A stretch of DNA of 64,000 nt, from positions 221,680-285,679 of the forward strand of contig NQMI01000050.1 of the NCBI GenBank assembly GCA_002270565.1. The letters are read 5' to 3'. Source of the stretch: Stenocarpella maydis. Its lineage: Eukaryota > Ascomycota > Sordariomycetes > Diaporthales > Diaporthaceae. Below are positions 33,969-44,222 of the stretch, in pieces. Both the position numbers and the translations under genes were made by a program. Position 1 is the stretch's first letter; each line of letters opens with the position of its first letter. The notes beneath the pieces were generated by a model. The model saw nothing but the letters and a program-made list of their open reading frames with translations. It searched no databases and was not told where the DNA came from.

Positions 33969-34997
33969 ATGGTCACCTATCAACCGGCTATCCTATCAGC
34001 TTCTCTGGGGCGTGCGTGGCACCACGATCTCCACGACAAATTGCACCAAGCGTCTACAGCTGGCTTCAAGGGAATAGAAATATTCTACGAAGACCTCGAA
34101 TATGATGCGAGACGGAAGTTCAAGACCGAGAGCCCTAGCCCCGAGCAGCTGGTCGAAGCTGCAGCCGTGACCTACAAGACCTGTCAATCTGCGGGCCTTG
34201 AGGTCATTTCCCTCCAGCCGTTCCTGTTCTATGACGGTCTGCTGGATCGAGTTGAGCATGGCCGGCTGGTCGAGAAGATCCACACCTGGTTTAAGATCGC
34301 AAAGGAGCTCAAGACAAACACGATCCAGATCCCAGCCAACTTCCTGCCTGCCGAAAAGCTCACCGGCGACTTCAACCTGATTGCGGACGACCTGAGACAG
34401 CTGGCGGACCTGGGCCTCAGAGAGGAGCCCCAGGTGCGGTTCGCGTACGAGAACCTCTGCTGGAGCACCCACGTAGACACGGTGGAGAAGGCCTGGCAGA
34501 TCTGCAAACTCGTGGACCGCCCCAACTTCGGTCTATGCCTCGACACTTTCAACATCGCGGGCAGGATCTGGGCCGACCCGACGTCGCCAGACGGAAAGAC
34601 GCCCAACGCCGACGCAGACCTGCGCGCGGCGGTCGAAGCCATGGTGCGAGAGGTAGACCTGGCCAAGGTCTTCTTCATCCAGGTGGTGGACGCGGAGAGG
34701 CTGGCGTCGCCGCTTGTCGAGGGCCACCCTTTCCACGTGGACGGGCAGCCGCCGCGCATGAGCTGGTCGCGCAACGCCCGCGCCTTCATGTACGAGGAGG
34801 ACCGTGGGGCATACCTCCCTGTCGAGGGTGTTGCCACGGCCATCATCGACGACATGGGGTACAGGGGCTTCGTGTCTATGGAGCTCTTCTCACGCACCAT
34901 GTCCGAGGAAGGGAGCGAGGTCCCTAGGCAGCACGCGCAGAGGGGGATTCGATCGTGGGAAAAATTCAGAGAACGGTTGCAATTGGATTCTAGGTAG
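33969..34997 (+). CDS. qutC: 3-dehydroshikimate dehydratase
   Basis: A single exon of 342 residues. ATG 33969 (MVTYQPAILSASLGRAW) is chosen because family members start just before this strand; an in-frame ATG at 33888 would add 27 residues. The enzyme converts 3-dehydroshikimate to protocatechuate in quinate catabolism, in the cytosol. It has the xylose-isomerase-like TIM barrel (AP endonuclease 2 superfamily). Visible marks are GFKGIEIFYEDLEY, SLQPFLFYDGL, FAYENLCWSTHVDT with the metal-ligand Glu, FGLCLDTFNIAGR, FFIQVVDAERL and FVSMELFSRTM with the last metal Glu. Length equals that of QUTC/QA-4 proteins. It lies downstream of the activator gene in the same direction and belongs to the cluster. 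Confidence 0.9.
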   Translation: MVTYQPAILSASLGRAWHHDLHDKLHQASTAGFKGIEIFYEDLEYDARRKFKTESPSPEQLVEAAAVTYKTCQSAGLEVISLQPFLFYDGLLDRVEHGRLVEKIHTWFKIAKELKTNTIQIPANFLPAEKLTGDFNLIADDLRQLADLGLREEPQVRFAYENLCWSTHVDTVEKAWQICKLVDRPNFGLCLDTFNIAGRIWADPTSPDGKTPNADADLRAAVEAMVREVDLAKVFFIQVVDAERLASPLVEGHPFHVDGQPPRMSWSRNARAFMYEEDRGAYLPVEGVATAIIDDMGYRGFVSMELFSRTMSEEGSEVPRQHAQRGIRSWEKFRERLQLDSR

Positions 34998-35205
34998 ACC
35001 CGAGGCGAACCCAGACCTTAGCCCCAAGTTAGCCTCCCATACTATTCTCCTCAATCACGAATGCCAATAATTCCATTTCCACAAGTACCGCGTGTAGCTA
35101 CTAAGCAATAACTGGCAATTTCCCCTTCAATCCGGTCATTTCCGGGTTTGGGGGAAAGGAGTGGGACAGGGCGTCTTTCAATAGCCCGGGCAAAGACCTC
35201 AGCTG

Positions 35206-36025
35206 CTAGATGTCTACCTCGCCTCCTTCTAACCAGGCACGTGCTTGTCTGTAGAGAAGATCGTGCTTGTCACCAGCCGGTGTTCCCGCATGGCGTCGAT
35301 GACCAGGCATATCTTTTAGAACCGAAACACCCATTGTAGCTTCCTGGCAATATGCCAGCATTTTATATCCATCCGGGTACGATTTGAGCTTCTCTTCGTC
35401 GAGCACCGGCACCTTGGCCGGGTTGACGGGTATCAACTTGTCCTTCTCATACCAGTGACGTACAAATCGGGCCCCCCACCGTCCATCCACCTTCTCAAAG
35501 AAGAAGATAAATCGGCAGTCCGCTTCCGCGTCTACCTCCGAACCATCGATGACAAACCTTTGGGTTATGGTCGCCTTCATCTTGGTGACTGCGCGCTTCG
35601 CGTCAGGGGTTATATCGGTCGTAGTCCCATGGCACCGATGCATGATGAAGGCCCCCTTGTCCATGCCGGCTTTGGAGCCCTCGATGAAGTCGGTATACTT
35701 GACCCGCCCGGACCAGGTCGTGTACACATGAGCGTCCTCGTGGAAGATAGAGGCAAAGTTCTCCCACTCGCATGCGTCCCTGTCCATCAAGACGAGTATT
35801 AATATTTTGTTTAGAGCGGGAAATGACCAGCACTTGAGACCAACCGCTATAACCAGGACTGGCAAGGTTTATCGGTCTGAACACTCTTACACACCTGTAG
35901 CATGGCCAGCCCTCGGCAAGCTCTCGCAACTTGAATCGCTCAAGCACCAGGTTATCCGGGCCGTTGTTGCGCACGATGTGGCTTCCTGGCAGCCAGCCAT
36001 CCGGAAGACTGTGCAAGTCAGGCAT
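35206..36025 (-). CDS. SnoaL-like domain protein
   Basis: Two exons (36025-35895 and 35779-35206) join in phase to 234 residues. An in-frame ATG at 36100 could add 25 more. The core is a SnoaL-like/NTF2-type alpha+beta barrel: [24 protein letters not shown], then a segment with MHRCHGT, then long strands ([30 protein letters not shown]). Related fungal proteins act as small cyclases, dehydratases or isomerases, often in secondary metabolism or aromatic degradation, but the reaction here is unknown. No signal peptide or membrane segment is seen. It lies between dehydroshikimate dehydratase and quinate dehydrogenase and points the same way as the latter, which suggests a role in the same pathway. 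Confidence 0.8.
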
Positions 36026-36317
36026 AATGGGGGAGCACTGCTGGGTTCCGGGAGGAAGAAACTTGGAAAGTAAATTGGTCAGAAGGCCCAAAACCCCCAA
36101 GCTGTTTTGTGTTGTAAGCTACGCTGCAGTCACATTTTTGGTGCATCGCTGCCTCATATAGGTTTCCAGCCGGTATCTGTCTGCACTGTTGCTATATAAC
36201 TTTCTGGCTGGTTATAGCCGGTGGTCCCGCGGTGGGGTCCGTCGGGGGGAGGGGCCGGCTGAGGTCTTTGCCGATCCTCAGCTGCCGGCTTTCCGTCTGA
36301 ACCAAGCATCACCACCC

Positions 36318-37328
36318 TCAAAAGTTTATCCCGGGGCTCTCTTCAGCAGCACGGAGCAACACTTTCCAGGCTCCCCCGCTGTCTAGCTTGGCGGCTCGTT
36401 CCTCACCCGCCCAGAGCCGCCACTGCTTTTCGATTTGGTATCCAATGACGTGTGTGCCTTCAACCGTCGGCCATCCGAGCTGCTCTGCCAGCTTGATCAT
36501 CCGGGTACGCCTCGGCTTGAAGCACTGCACGGCGGCGTTAGTCCTGCGACAGGTCCTGGAGTACTGCAATTCGAAAACACGCCAAAATAATATGGTGAGA
36601 GGTGACCTTACCATGTCGAGTACGACCCCCTTGGGGGACCGCCTCAGGAAATGCTCCAATATTGCTGCCACCGTCTTCTCCGCCTCAGTGGCGGGTGGGA
36701 AGTCGGGCACAGTACCCACGACGTAGTACGGAGTGTCCAGGCCTGAAGCCTGCTCCAGAGACTTGACGTGTATGATGGTCGGCCGTGGTTCGATGCGTGC
36801 TGTGTCTCTGGCCAGGTCGTCCACCTCCTTATCGTCGCGATTCAAGACATAGATGGTCGTGGAGAAGAGCTGCGTGCTCAGGGCGTACACGGCGGCGCGG
36901 CTCGCCCCACCAGCGCCGACGAGCAGGGCGGGTTTGCCGCTGTCCCCTTGCTTTGGGCGTCTGTCTTGGTCGCCCTCTTCGAGGAGACACCCTTTGATCC
37001 CCAGCCAGTCTGTGTTCGTACCCACCAGTTTGGAACGATCTGCTGGGTCGTGGTACACATTGTTGCACGCCCCGATCGTGGTGGCCAACTCGTCTAGGCG
37101 ATCGAGACGAGTCATGACAGATCCCTTGTAGGGCATAGTGACCACCAGGCCGGCAGTCTCTCCTGATCTAGCAAGCTCCATGAGATCGTCCAAGGTAGGG
37201 CACTCGGTGCTGTGGAAAGTCCATGGTAATCCGAGTGACTTGGCGATATGGTTATGCATGGGGGGCGCGATCGAGTGCTTGACTCCAACCCCGACAAGAT
37301 GGAGTTTCTTCTCGTCCGTGTCAGCCAT
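36318..37328 (-). CDS. qutB: Quinate/shikimate 5-dehydrogenase
   Basis: Two exons (37328-36612 and 36524-36318) join in phase to 307 residues. The 87-base intron falls between LDM and CFKP, a well conserved block. The enzyme oxidises quinate to 3-dehydroquinate and shikimate to 3-dehydroshikimate. Seen are the substrate motif KHSIAPPMHNHI, VTMPYKG with catalytic Lys, NTDWLGI, the nucleotide loop GAGGASRAAVYAL, and NRDD after strand 2, where an Asp fits NAD preference as in fungal quinate dehydrogenase. The C-terminus has GTHVIGYQIEKQWRLW. ATG 37328 is chosen over an in-frame start at 37379 because it sits directly before the first strand. This is the intact counterpart of the pseudogene at 26619. 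Confidence 0.9.
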   Translation of the reverse strand: MADTDEKKLHLVGVGVKHSIAPPMHNHIAKSLGLPWTFHSTECPTLDDLMELARSGETAGLVVTMPYKGSVMTRLDRLDELATTIGACNNVYHDPADRSKLVGTNTDWLGIKGCLLEEGDQDRRPKQGDSGKPALLVGAGGASRAAVYALSTQLFSTTIYVLNRDDKEVDDLARDTARIEPRPTIIHVKSLEQASGLDTPYYVVGTVPDFPPATEAEKTVAAILEHFLRRSPKGVVLDMVRSPLTILFWRVFELQYSRTCRRTNAAVQCFKPRRTRMIKLAEQLGWPTVEGTHVIGYQIEKQWRLWAGEERAAKLDSGGAWKVLLRAAEESPGINF

Positions 37329-38718
37329 TTTGCGAGGCTTCTGGCGATTATACCTATGTAGACAGCTCCGAATCTGCACAACTCCAAGGCTCGGAGTCGG
37401 TTGCTGTGAGGGTATTTCAGAATAAATACTCCGGCTTCATAGGTTCAGGAACATCTCGGCTCGAGGCTTGGGTTTTCAATTCTGTTTCTAGTGCGGGTAA
37501 GCTCTGGGCAAGCCGGGTAAGAACTTATACTGCCCAGCAGGTCGCAGCGCTAGAGCAGACGATCAACACAGCGCAGATCCGGGCGGGGTCCTCAAGTCAT
37601 TGCCATACTACGTATCACTGATGATACATTGAGAGAAAGGAAAGCTTGGAGCCTATCGCGTCATGTAGAGGCGAGCCCCGATATTGAATCTTTACTTTTA
37701 AAAGATCGCGTATGCAACATCTAATGTCCAGGGAGTATATTGGTCGTTGTGCTTGCCTCTGGAGAGCTTAGGCGTGGTCGCCAAGATCATCATGGATGAC
37801 TTCAATGTTCAGAACGGGCCGACCCTGGAAGCTGTGCTCTCTCACCCTTCCCACCCAACACCGGGAGGGTTCGACAGAGCTCAAAAGGGAGGGTTACCGA
37901 CGGCATTGAGGCTGGTCCTGATTTACCAGACTCGATCTGAGCCTACGCTACAAGAACTACTTCAAATCCGTGCCTGGGAAGCGTCTCAGTGGTTGAGCCA
38001 ACCACGACTTGTATATCCACAACGCCATGCACTCCATTTGCAAGGCAGAACCGCCAAACTGGGCTAGACCAATACGAATGTGGCCCATGTAGAAATTGCT
38101 GCCGGACAATTGCCCTTTGCCACGGATACAAACACGACGATTTCTAGACTCAAATAAAGTTACCAAGATTGCCACTTGGGGAATTCAGTGGACCGAAACT
38201 CCATCGAGGATGCTATACTGGTTGGAGTTGATGAGATTGCCCACTTGTTGACGGTCTCACCGGTCCGCAAGCAACATTTGTTACTGGACATGAGATATTC
38301 AATGCAGTCTGATTCAAGGCCGAAGTGGTTGAGCCAAATATAGACCGGCGAGAAGAGGCGACGTGTTCATCTAGTCGGATTTTCATTACCCTGGGGTACC
38401 ATCTGGTGAACGCAGATTTCATGAAGATCCAAGACAGCCCAAATGGAGCATTTTGAACCCTTTTCATGGACCCTATCTGTATGATAGACCTCGCATTGGA
38501 TAGATTTGTAATAATCTGGCGTGATGTGGTTGTTGTCGCTGAGACACGTGATAAGGAGATGTCGACATCGCGTGCTAAATGACGAGCGCGTGGAGGGCGT
38601 GATCAACGGGTTACTCGATTCTCCGCAGATGCTGTTTGCCGTTGGGATTATGATCTGGCTTAAAATCAACAACAGCAAACAGAGGCTCCAAGGTCCTGAA
38701 CCAGTGCGAATGTAAATC
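37329..38718. other. Divergent intergenic region, no gene supported
   Basis: This 1.4 kb separates two outward-facing cluster genes. Open frames at 37747-38067 (+) and 38213-38756 (-) have no family resemblance and no coherent splice pattern. It must contain the promoters of both flanking genes. Confidence 0.4.
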
Positions 38719-40436
38719 ATGGGAGCCGAGAAATCGATCAAGTCAGTCGCGATCATTGGCGCCGGCGCCTCGGGTAGGTCCCCAGGTTTTAGTCCAAGTC
38801 CTCACTATTGTTGATGGCCAAACTTGAGGGTAACAGAAGGAGACAGGGACTATCACGGCAGCTGCGCTCAAAGCAGAGAATTACTTTGACCGGATTCGCG
38901 TTTTTGAGCGACGAGAAACCGCAGGCGGAACATGGCAAGTCTCCCAGAGGCCGGCGGTGACCATCTTTTATGAAGGCATTCGAGTTAACATGTGACAGGA
39001 TATTCGATGCATCCCCGGGCCCAGAGCTTCCCATAAACCCGGGAAAGCTGCCTCCGCAGATCGACCCGCCTGTTCGGATTCCGGACCAGCTACCGAGGGT
39101 CACGGCACCTGTTGAGCAGGAACGATATTCCAAGACGCCAGTCTATAACTCGTTGACGTAAGCCCCCGAGGAGACTATGTCACTGGACACTTACCCAGGG
39201 GCTTACCTAGAAGTCCAGGACAAATGTGCCTGATATAGCAATGTGCTTCTCCGATGCACGATTCGCATATGGACCATTCCCACCGCATCATGTACCTCGG
39301 CAGTACTTGGAGAACTATGTTGCAACCCACGCGCTGGACCAAAACTTGGTCTTGAGCACAACTGTCGAAGACGTCTCTCGCATCCCACAGCCAGCGTCAG
39401 TGCCAGGACCAGGCCTGGACAGGTGGAAGCTGACGCTGCGGAGGCACGATGCGCTGCGGCGGGTGGACGTGTGGTGGACAGAGGATTTTGATGCCCTTGT
39501 CATCGCAAATGGGCATTACTCAGTACCTTTTGTATGTCCAGCCCAGGACCGCCTGCTGGATTTCTTTGGGGGGCTTGGACTGACACGAGACAGATTCCAC
39601 ACGTGGATGGGCTAGAAGAGTACATCAAAAATTACCCGGGCCGGGTGGTGCACTCAAAGCACTACCGCTCACCAACGGTGTACTCGGGTCAAAAGGTCGT
39701 GACGATCGGCAACTCTGCATCAGGCTTGGACATCTTCAACGAGCTGACCAAGACGGCACACCTCCCGGTGTATAGTTCCCGGCGGCACAGGAGCCCCTTC
39801 GAGAGCGACAAGCCACAGCCGGGCGTCGAGTGGAAGCCCGTCATAACTCGGTACCGCGGGGACGGGACGATCGAGTTCGAGGACGGCACGGCGCTGGGGC
39901 CGGGCGACGTCGACAAGGTCATCTACGCGACGGGGTACAGGCCGTCGTTCCCGTTCTGGAACGAGGGGGCCAACGGGCGGCCAATCTACGACTACGAGGT
40001 GGGCAAGCTGGTCAACACCTACTGGCACACCTTCTTCCACGACTTCGCGACGCTGGCGGTGGTGGGCATCGAGAAGGGCCTCACGTTCCGCAGCTTCGAG
40101 TACCAGGCGGTGGCGCTGGCCCGCGTCTTCAGCGGGCGCAGCGCCATCCCGCTGCCGCCCCCGCGCGAGCAGCGGCGGTGGGAGGAGGAGAGGACGGAGT
40201 GGGTAAAGGCCAACCCGGGCAAAAAGTTCCACGACATCGAGAGCGAGCCGGGCCGGCTGGGCGAGGACTCGTTCAAGTGGCTCGGGTACCTATACAGGCT
40301 GGCCGGCCTGGGGACCCTCACCGGCGACGGGAGGGTCCCTCCTGTGCTGAGCAAGGAGCTGCTCCACGCGGTGAGGACGATCCATAAGTATCCCAGGTAC
40401 GACGGGGACGGGCCAGATCGAGAGGTCTATGGTTAG
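38719..40436 (+). CDS. FAD-dependent monooxygenase, FMO-like
   Basis: Five exons (38719-38773, 38847-38934, 38999-39157, 39219-39531, 39594-40436) join in frame to 485 residues. The second intron (38935-38998) has a GC donor, GCAAGT, with a normal AG acceptor. The protein is a class B flavoprotein monooxygenase that would use NADPH and O2 to oxygenate a soft nucleophile or ketone. The FAD loop GAGASG is at residues 14-19, followed by RIRVFERRETAGGTW. The stretch GRVVHSKHYRSP resembles the FMO signature. The NADPH loop is IGNSASG and the C-terminal motif is IYATGYRP. It appears intact. It is the right edge of the quinate-type cluster and is divergent from the quinate dehydrogenase gene. The substrate is unknown; an oxygenation of a pathway intermediate is inferred from context only. 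Confidence 0.87.
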
Positions 40437-40974
40437 CACGGAGGATCATCAGGTGGTGGTCAACGGGCTGTACATGTGGTAAGAGACAAGACCTTACGAT
40501 CCCGAGGTCGAGCCTTGTCGTCGAGGCGGACAGGGGGTTGGATACAAGCATCTCAGCTAGAAGCAGGCGATGAACTGGCCACGGGCGCATCTGCTGAGCC
40601 CTCCTTCATGTTCTCCTTGCGACGCCCCTTGCGTCAACGCATGGCCAGCGAGAGATGGACCGATGCACGGGTTCCCTGTGCTGTGTGCGAGGTAGTGGCC
40701 AGTCGCAAGTGTAGCTGTCAGGTGGTTCCCCGCCGAGAGAATCTGTCCCAAGTGTCCCGTGGGCTCCATATCGTGCATCTGCTGCGGCGACCAATTTGCT
40801 TGCTGTCCTGTCAGGTTTTGTGCCTTGTTTTCTGCCTCCAAGGCCAAGGATCTTGGTCTGCAGGGTTTGGGGGTGCTTGGCCCACCCGCGCGGGGCCGAC
40901 GCGGAAGAGGAAACCGGCAAAGAGCTTGAGCTGCAGACCAACAAGACCCTCTCAGAGCAAGTAAACCAGCAACA
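40437..40974. other. Intergenic between FMO-like and mtRRF genes
   Basis: No gene is supported. It holds the 3' end of the cluster and the promoter of the ribosome recycling factor gene. Confidence 0.4.
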
Positions 40975-41990
40975 ATGAGGGGGCTCAACAGGGCGCAGAC
41001 TGCACTGCGGCAGTGCACACGTGGTGGTGTCGTGCCATCCTCGAGGTACGATGCCAGCCCCGCAGCCCACTTGGAACTCCCAAGCTAACACGCAACGCCC
41101 ACAGGCGCACCGTCGCGACGAGAGCGCTCGCCATAGCCGCACCACAGTACCTCCCTCGCCCCCCCGTCTTCCCACGCGCACGAGCCCTCTCGCGGTGCTT
41201 CTCCCAGACCGCCGTCCTGGGCGGCAAGAAGTCCAAGGAAAGGAGAGCTAGCAAGCGATCGGCAGAGCGGGAAGAGGCACGGAACGCCGAGGGGGAAGAG
41301 GAAGAGGACGAGGACGAGACAGCCGCGCCGAGCAGGGGCCGCGCAAAGGAGAAGGCGGCGCAGCAGCAGCAGCAGCAGCAGCAGGCGGGCGGCAGCTTCG
41401 ACCGCGAGGCGGCCTTTGACCTCGGCGACGTGGAGGCCGAGTACGCGCGCGTGGACGAGCGCTTCGAGAAGCGGCTGCAGGAGTTCAGGGTGGGCGGGCG
41501 CTTCAACCCGGAGGTGCTGGGCCAGCTGCGCGTCCGCCCGGACAGGGACTCGCCCGAGACGTGGCCGCTGCGGGAGCTGGCGCAGGTGGTGCACCGCGGC
41601 GGGCGCAGCGTGTCGGTCCTGGTCAGCGACGCCGAGTACGTCAAGCCCATCATGTCGGCCGTGCAGGCGAGCGACGACTTCAACCAGCAGCCGCAGCGGG
41701 ACCCGGACAACGAGCTCGAGCTGGTGCTGCGCATCGAGCCCGAGAACCCCGAGGAGCAGCAGAGGCGCCTGCGCGCCGAGGTCACGGCCTGGAGGGACGC
41801 CGTCCGCGGCGTCATGGCCGCGAGGAAACACAAGCACGCCGCCTGGCTCAAGGACAAGCACATCACCAAGGACGACGTCAAGGCCCTGGAGAAGAAGATC
41901 AAGTCCATGCAGGACAAGAAGATCGAGCACGTCGACCGGGGCGAGAAGCAGATCGTGCAGCAGATGGCCAAGAGGCAGACAAGGCTGTAG
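40975..41990 (+). CDS. rrf1: Mitochondrial ribosome recycling factor
   Basis: Two exons (40975-41045 and 41105-41990) give 318 residues. With EF-G2 the factor splits the mitochondrial ribosome after termination. The N-terminus is an Arg-rich mitochondrial targeting sequence spanning the intron, with a likely cleavage site near LSRCFSQTAVL. A Lys/Glu-rich linker carries eight Gln encoded by a pure CAG run (near 41358-41381). The recycling-factor domain (about 140-318) is recognisable from VGGRFNPEVLGQLRV, LAQVVHRGGRSVSVLVSD, a long Arg-rich helix (RRLRAEVTAWRDAVRGVMAA), and a C-terminal helix ending EKQIVQQM. The factor is single-copy and essential for mitochondrial gene expression in yeast. 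It is convergent with the next gene, with 146 bases between the stops. Confidence 0.85.
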
Positions 41991-42136
41991 CATGGTTGGC
42001 ATCTCGTGCCGCGCGGTACGCGCCGTCTACAGTACGGTTCAAGCTATCTGGGAGGCGAAATCTTTGTGTGTGTATTCTGCTGTATCTGTACAACCCAAAC
42101 CGGTCACGATTGCCCTGCCTTGTCTCTTGGCGTCGT

Positions 42137-43606
42137 TCACGCGGTAGACGGCGCCGGCCGGGCTGTCTGTCCAGGCACAGGCACCTTGATGAGCTTCCTG
42201 ACCCGCTCGTCGAATTTGGCGCCGTCCGCGGCGGTGTAGGTAGAACCCAGGGCATGGTACGTAGCCAGCCTGCCGTAGACGTCCTCGGCGTACTTGGCCT
42301 CCGGGTGCTCGCCCTTGAGGACATACTTCTGGATCGCCTCCTTTGTGGTCTCTGTGTTCTTCGTCTTGTAATCCCTCGCGCGGGCGTTGATTGTCCTAGC
42401 AACCGCAGCCTCCGCAAACGCCTTGAGCCACTCCTCGGGCTTCGCGTTGCTCTTGATCAGATCCTCACCAAGCCGCTTGCCCGTCTCGCTCGATGCAAGC
42501 TTGGCAGCCCAATCCTTGAAGGCCGCCACGAAGGATCCCCAGTTGTCGCCACTCTGTTTCTTGATCTTCCTGACGATGCTGTCCATGCACTTCTGCACCA
42601 TCCTGTCCCTCTTCCCGTGCGCCAGAGTCTCGATGACTGCCCTCTTCTGCTCGACGTTGGAGAAGTAGATGGGCTTATTAGCCACGAGCCACTTCTTGAC
42701 GTCGTCGATCTTGAACGACTGCTCTTGCTCGCTGGCACCCCTACCACCGCCTAGGACCTTGGCGCTCCGGAAGGCCATGTTGGCCTGGCCCAGGGCTGTG
42801 TTGGTAGCCACCGCAGGACCCCACCCGACGAGCGACTCGAGCGTGACAGACGGCTTGTATGCTCTTTCAGGCCCACCGACCTGCTGCTCACGCACGTAGG
42901 CCTGGACCTCTTGATCCAGGGATTTCAGGCCGCCCGCTGCTTGCTCTGCCTCTTTTGCCCTCTCCTTCTTCTTCTCGTCACTGTCCTGTTGGCGTGCGCT
43001 CTTCTTCGTACCGCCCGGACGTCTTTGGGGGCCGCGGCGGGCCCCGCCCATGGGCATGCCGAGGGCCGCTCTGACACGGGACGCCGGCTGGCCTCCCTGC
43101 CGTCCCTGGTAGCCGGGAGGGCGCGCAAACCGGGGTGCGTTGGGCCCAGGCGCGAAGCGGCTGCCCGCGGCACCAGAAGCCCATGGCCCGGCCCGGGGGC
43201 CAGGGCCCCCAGGGCCCTTAGATTCAAAATCCCGTTCGTAATCCACTCGGCGAATGAGACTCGGTTTGGCACCGCCGTCTCGCTTCGGCAGGCTTCGCAC
43301 GCTGATGACGCTGGCGCCGAGTCGCGCGCCGAGGGTGGCCGTATGCGGGAGGTTCGCAGGGCTTCGGGAGGCGACGGGTTTTCTCGCGGATGTACCAGAG
43401 GGGCCCTGGGGCTGCCGGGAGGGGTCCGAGGGACGGCTCATGGCGCCGATGGCCGAAGCTGCTGCCACGGAGCGGTCGCGGCGGGGCGTCGGTTTGCTCG
43501 CATCGTCATCGCGGCGCCTGGGCGTGGTTGAGAAGGGGCGCAGTCTGCTTTTTGAGGGTGTCTTTGCGCCGCGTCCGAGGACGAGCCGCACAGCTTGACG
43601 AGGCAT
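42137..43606 (-). CDS. Mitochondrially targeted basic protein of unknown function
   Basis: A single exon of 489 residues from ATG 43606. The start (MPRQAVRLVLGRG, then RLRPFSTTPRRR) is a typical fungal mitochondrial presequence with an FSTT-type processing site. Residues 35-220 are basic, Gly/Pro/Arg-rich and probably disordered. The C-terminal 250 residues are helical and well structured in appearance (FKIDDVKKWLVANKPIYF, RMVQKCMDSIVRKIKKQ, LKAFAEAAVARTINARARDY). I do not recognise the family. Its charge and position beside the mitochondrial recycling factor would suit a mitoribosome-associated or RNA-binding protein, but this is inference. Confidence 0.75.
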   Translation of the reverse strand: MPRQAVRLVLGRGAKTPSKSRLRPFSTTPRRRDDDASKPTPRRDRSVAAASAIGAMSRPSDPSRQPQGPSGTSARKPVASRSPANLPHTATLGARLGASVISVRSLPKRDGGAKPSLIRRVDYERDFESKGPGGPGPRAGPWASGAAGSRFAPGPNAPRFARPPGYQGRQGGQPASRVRAALGMPMGGARRGPQRRPGGTKKSARQQDSDEKKKERAKEAEQAAGGLKSLDQEVQAYVREQQVGGPERAYKPSVTLESLVGWGPAVATNTALGQANMAFRSAKVLGGGRGASEQEQSFKIDDVKKWLVANKPIYFSNVEQKRAVIETLAHGKRDRMVQKCMDSIVRKIKKQSGDNWGSFVAAFKDWAAKLASSETGKRLGEDLIKSNAKPEEWLKAFAEAAVARTINARARDYKTKNTETTKEAIQKYVLKGEHPEAKYAEDVYGRLATYHALGSTYTAADGAKFDERVRKLIKVPVPGQTARPAPSTA

Positions 43607-44222
43607 TGGGTCCTGGGTGGGTGCGATGGCCCGCTGACGCTGATGGGCGACGAGTAATCAATCCCAGATGAAGCTGGCTGGAGAAATGCACGCCCGTCAC
43701 AAAATCGACCTGCCGGGTGGTCCGAGCTTCACCCCCCCCCCTGGTCTCTGCTGCGAGCTTGGCCTGGCTCGTACAATTTTCCTGCCACACCATCACATCA
43801 CACTCATGCAAGGTATCGAGTGTTCACAGTCAGCGCAGGTGAGAAGCCCAATGAGTAAAATCATGGCGTTGCTCTTCGCAGCTTTTGGTTGATCTCGAGC
43901 CGTCAAAGTACCTAAGCTACCTAGCTATCCCTATTCTACGGGACAAGCGTCCAAGAGATATCACGCCCTTGGTCAACTCCACCAGAAACCACCCTGAGGC
44001 TGGCTGGTCTCATGGCCTGTTCAGAACTGACCAACGGTGGTGTGGACCATGCCCTTGGACTGTCTGCGTCCCCTCGAGGGTGAGGGCCTTTCGGTAGTAC
44101 CTGGTTAGCCCCTATTTCACACGAGATCACCGTCCAAAAAGAAACCACCCCTGAATCGACTCCATCAGCTGCCCCCGGGGTGCCGTGGACGGCACCCTGA
44201 GGCTCCTCGTGTCCGCATCTGT
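43607..44222. other. Intergenic, no gene supported
   Basis: This is the promoter side of the mitochondrially targeted gene and the 3' side of the F-box gene. A duplicated motif GTTCAGAACTG(A/G)CCAACG occurs at 44019 and 44220, the second copy overlapping the end of the F-box coding region. Confidence 0.4.

Noticed and set aside
38213..38756. Minus-strand frames between the two divergent cluster genes
   Set aside because: No recognisable domain; the region is more simply the shared promoter of two outward-facing genes.
39720..40387. Long frames on both strands over the FMO-like gene
   Set aside because: They are out-of-frame readings of the real exon, which alone carries the flavoprotein motifs.
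41085..42754. Antisense 305-codon and overlapping 397-codon frames
   Set aside because: Produced by strong third-position GC bias over the recycling factor gene and its neighbour.
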